NCBI RefSeq assembly: GCF_001399685.1
Contig: NZ_JTHN01000105.1
Location: 1-64,000, forward strand
Direction of reading: 5' to 3'
DNA from: Paenibacillus sp. A3
Lineage (GTDB): Bacteria; Bacillota; Bacilli; Paenibacillales; NBRC-103111
DNA: 64,000 nucleotides
The notes under the pieces are model-generated. The model saw only the letters and a list, made by a program, of their open reading frames with translations. It was not told where the DNA came from and did not search any database. Positions 61,729-64,000 of the stretch are shown here, piece by piece. Position numbers and translations under genes: made by a program. How positions within the stretch are numbered: position 1 is the first letter of the stretch; each line of letters begins with the position of its first letter.

Positions 61729-62802
61729 TCACGATAAACGAAACTGCTCCAAGCCGGTGATATAGGCGGGAATTCGCTCCTCCACCGCAGCTTGGTCGCC
61801 ATAGCGCAGCACCGTTTCCTCCGTCATCTCGTGCTCCAACAGCCCGATATGGTCGCAGGTCAGGTCCAGCAGCATCAGAAATTGTTCTACGCGCAGTGCG
61901 TAGAGCATCTCGGGATCGCCCTGCGCATACCCTTCGAGAAACCCGTCGGCGAACGCCCGGAGCAAAGGCTGGTACCGGTCGAACCGGTGACGCTCATACC
62001 GCGGAGAGCGGTGAAACGACGGAAACAACGTATTGAAATTGTTCAACACGTTGCCGGCAAACGCGAGACCGTCATAGATGACCGGCACCGGATCGATCAA
62101 GCGGACTTCCGTTTCGCAGATAATGAGGTTTTCCGGCGATACGTCCCGGTTCGTCAAGCTTAACCCGGGCGTACGCCGCAAGCGGAACGGGACGATTTCG
62201 TCCAGCATTCGCTTCACGCCCGCGGCTTCGCTGCCATATCCCGCACGCTCCAGCCGTTCCCACGACTCCAGGTAACCCTCGGTATCCTCTACCCAATACA
62301 CGCGAAAATCCTGCTGATGATCGCCGGCAAGGTTTCCGTCCTTCCAGTCCAGAAACCCGAACCCTTCCAGTTCGACGCTCGTCCGGTCCATGTGCCGGAA
62401 AAATCGTCCGCACTGCGCTCCCCACCGGGCCGCTTCGGCTTCGTCCGCTGCCGCGAGCGACATGACGGGCCCGCTGTAGGTTTCGATCGTAAAGCTCAGC
62501 TCCGGACTGATGTAGTATGTATAATACGGAGGGCAGATGCCTTCGCTCACCCCGTTCGCCAGCCGGTAATACAATCCTCGGCCGCCATATTCGGCCTTCA
62601 GCTCCCGTTCGTTATACACAAACGGCTTCCCGTATGAAAAAAGCTTCGGAAACCGCGCCACCAAAGGCCCGGTTTCCGTCGTAGAAATCAGGTAAGCTTC
62701 GTGCCATGCGCCTTCCGCCAAATACGAGACCTGCAGCCCGTTTTTTCCGAGCCCGGCCAGCTCAAGCGCAGCTTCGATTCTTGCCTTGATTTTCGCTTCC
62801 AA
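61729..62802 (-). CDS. aminoglycoside-phosphotransferase-fold kinase
   Basis: The protein has 357 residues; TTG start behind AAGGAGGAG. Catalytic block LTNRDVSPENLIICETEVRLIDPVPVIYDGLA has D220 (base), N225 and D237, but the usual His before the Asp (H-x-D) is N218. An N-terminal nucleotide-binding lobe is indicated by SYLAEGAWHEAYLIST and LVARFPK. Substrate unknown; small alcohols, sugars or choline-like molecules are typical for this fold. The stop of the AraC gene is 25 bp away, convergent. It shares a transcript with the dehydrogenase gene 12 bp upstream. Confidence 0.82.
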   Translation of the reverse strand: MEAKIKARIEAALELAGLGKNGLQVSYLAEGAWHEAYLISTTETGPLVARFPKLFSYGKPFVYNERELKAEYGGRGLYYRLANGVSEGICPPYYTYYISPELSFTIETYSGPVMSLAAADEAEAARWGAQCGRFFRHMDRTSVELEGFGFLDWKDGNLAGDHQQDFRVYWVEDTEGYLESWERLERAGYGSEAAGVKRMLDEIVPFRLRRTPGLSLTNRDVSPENLIICETEVRLIDPVPVIYDGLAFAGNVLNNFNTLFPSFHRSPRYERHRFDRYQPLLRAFADGFLEGYAQGDPEMLYALRVEQFLMLLDLTCDHIGLLEHEMTEETVLRYGDQAAVEERIPAYITGLEQFRLS

Positions 62803-62814
62803 TGCAGCTCCTCC

Positions 62815-63798
62815 TTACAGCCGGACTGGCTGCCCTTGCGCTGCGGACTCGTAGGCGGCAAGGGCAACAGCCGCGGCCTTCATCCCGTCTTCGCCCGTAA
62901 TCGGGACCGACGTGCCGTGGATTAGCGCCTCGACGAACGATCGAACCAAATACTCGTCCATATTGTCGCCCCAATAGCTCCACTCCCCTTTGCCCGCCTG
63001 AACGCTATACACATCGTTCTTTTGGGCAAACGCATCGACGGAGAGCACTCCGCGCGTGCCGACGATTTCCATCGTCACATCCCCCCAGGTCGGGAAGCTC
63101 CGGTTGCGCGACCAGCTCGGGTCCAGAACGGCAAAAACGCCGTTATCGAATTTGACGTGCACCATGCCGGCGTCGTCAATATCCTGCTCCTGAAACACCG
63201 TCGTCGCATAGGCATATACTTCCTGCACTTCCGCGCCGAGAAACCAATGCATCAAGTCCATGACATGCACCGTATGGTCCAGCACCGCACCACCGCCGGA
63301 CAGCGCCTTATCGGCGAACCATCCGCCCGGAAAGCTGCCGCGGTTCGTGCCTTTGATCGCCACGATCTCGCCGATCTCGCCTCGCTCGACCGCTTGCTTC
63401 GCTTGCACGACCGCAGGCAAATAGCGGCATGGAAAAGCGGTCATCAGCTGCACGCCGTTTTCCTTGCAGGCCGCGATCATCTCTTCCATCTCCCGCTTGG
63501 AGACGCCAAGCGGCTTCTCGCACAGGACGTGCTTCCCGGCTTGCGCCGCAGCGATGGTCAGCTCCGCATGCCGGACATTCTCCGAGCAGATGACGACGGC
63601 ATCGATATCCTTCGAGAGCAGCTCCCGATAATCTTCAAAATATGGGATACCGTGCTTCTCCGCCACGGCCTCCACGCGGGATTTCACTTCGTCTGCAATT
63701 CCTGCCACTTCGACCTCGGGCATGGCAACGAGCGAGTTCAAGTAGCTGAACGCATGACCATGCGCGAAGCTGATCATTCCTATTTTTATTTTGTTCAT
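62815..63798 (-). CDS. Gfo/Idh/MocA-family dehydrogenase
   Basis: The protein has 327 residues from the ATG at 63798 behind GGAGGAACG. The Rossmann part starts KIKIGMISFAHGHAFSYLNSL, and EKPLGVSKREMEEMI has the conserved EKP with the catalytic Lys. The C-terminal domain has GGGAVLDHTVHVMDLMHWFLG and WGDVTMEIVGTRGVLSVDAF. It oxidises or reduces a sugar, sugar alcohol or inositol with NAD(P). It is 24 bp downstream of a second gene of the family, a common arrangement in inositol or rare-sugar pathways. Confidence 0.92.
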   Translation of the reverse strand: MNKIKIGMISFAHGHAFSYLNSLVAMPEVEVAGIADEVKSRVEAVAEKHGIPYFEDYRELLSKDIDAVVICSENVRHAELTIAAAQAGKHVLCEKPLGVSKREMEEMIAACKENGVQLMTAFPCRYLPAVVQAKQAVERGEIGEIVAIKGTNRGSFPGGWFADKALSGGGAVLDHTVHVMDLMHWFLGAEVQEVYAYATTVFQEQDIDDAGMVHVKFDNGVFAVLDPSWSRNRSFPTWGDVTMEIVGTRGVLSVDAFAQKNDVYSVQAGKGEWSYWGDNMDEYLVRSFVEALIHGTSVPITGEDGMKAAAVALAAYESAAQGQPVRL

Positions 63799-63822
63799 CG
63801 TAGCGTTCCTCCTCACGTGGAA

Positions 63823-64000
63823 TTAGAGATGCACGGCAGTGCCCGTTTTGGCCGATTTAATGGCGGCAAGCGCAATTTCAACCGCCTTGTACGCATCGGC
63901 CGGCGTCACGATCGACTCGCGGTTTTCGCGGATGCACCGGACAAAATGGCGCAGCTCGTAATAATACGGATCGTGATAGCCCGGGCTGCCCGGCACTTCC
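63823..64000 (-). CDS. Gfo/Idh/MocA-family dehydrogenase, C-terminal part
   Basis: About 59 C-terminal codons are visible before the window edge. The end reads HDPYYYELRHFVRCIRENRESIVTPADAYKAVEIALAAIKSAKTGTAVHL, the typical last helix pair (RENR, TP.DAYKAVEIALA.I.SA..G) of this dehydrogenase family. The start and NAD-binding part lie beyond the window. It forms a pair with the adjacent homologue. Confidence 0.85.
   Translation of the reverse strand, partial: EVPGSPGYHDPYYYELRHFVRCIRENRESIVTPADAYKAVEIALAAIKSAKTGTAVHL

Noticed and set aside
1-64000. tRNA, rRNA, CRISPR arrays, transposases, replication origins
   Set aside because: None was found: no regularly spaced repeats, no cloverleaf-like segments and no transposase motifs in either strand.

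Overview
The window is about 64 kb of a medium-GC (roughly 55%) Firmicutes chromosome, most likely a Paenibacillus or close relative. Evidence: strong AGGAGG-type ribosome binding sites, frequent TTG and GTG starts, an S-layer-homology protein, an AcoR-type sigma-54 activator, a SinR-like regulator, a Geobacillus-type zinc alcohol dehydrogenase, and an exopolysaccharide (EPS) locus with bacillus-style Wzz and tyrosine-kinase subunits. I saw no tRNA, rRNA, insertion sequence or CRISPR array.

Layout. 0-3.2 kb: end of a GH4 glycosidase gene, a PfkB sugar kinase and a secreted beta-helix protein. 3.2-4.6 kb: HxlR regulator divergent from an alpha/beta hydrolase. 4.7-9.8 kb: AcoR-like sigma-54 activator divergent from an alcohol dehydrogenase / aldehyde dehydrogenase / DUF779 operon with a consensus -24/-12 promoter and a cre-like site. 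9.8-18.5 kb: accessory and housekeeping genes (decayed ORFs, acetyltransferases, SLH protein, a two-component system, a glyoxalase-fold protein, a flavin monooxygenase). 18.7-20.2 kb: an MFS exporter behind what looks like a translational attenuator. 20.2-25.1 kb: DedA, a catalytically degenerate PssA homologue, an AI-2E family permease, an orphan response regulator, SerC and ThpR. 25.2-27.7 kb: a regulatory island with a SinR-like protein, two paralogous SinI-like small proteins outside the supplied ORF calls, and two XRE repressors. 27.7-47.7 kb: a minus-strand EPS operon of about nineteen genes. 48-57.9 kb: a third XRE repressor, three secreted glycosidase-like proteins, a PilZ-like protein, a tailspike-like protein and a hexapeptide acyltransferase. 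58-64 kb: a DUF1501/DUF1800 pair, an AraC regulator, an APH-fold kinase and two Gfo/Idh/MocA dehydrogenases.

The EPS operon encodes precursor supply (GalU, UDP-glucose dehydrogenase, UDP-xylose synthase, ManC), an initiating sugar transferase, chain-length control (Wzz plus a degenerate tyrosine kinase), several glycosyltransferases and two paralogous Wzy/Wzx pairs. Glucose, glucuronate, xylose and mannose are therefore the likely sugars. One glycosyltransferase gene carries an in-frame TAA.

The main new proposal is a local regulatory circuit. The motif GATAC-N5-GTATC, which I recall as the operator of the PBSX repressor Xre, occurs ten times with zero to two mismatches. All copies lie in intergenic regions between 25.9 and 57.9 kb: upstream of sinR-like, both sinI/XRE divergons, the EPS operon and its XRE partner, the PilZ-like gene and the acyltransferase gene. 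Each of the three XRE genes is divergent from a candidate target unit. A second strong proposal is the leader-peptide attenuator in front of the MFS exporter.
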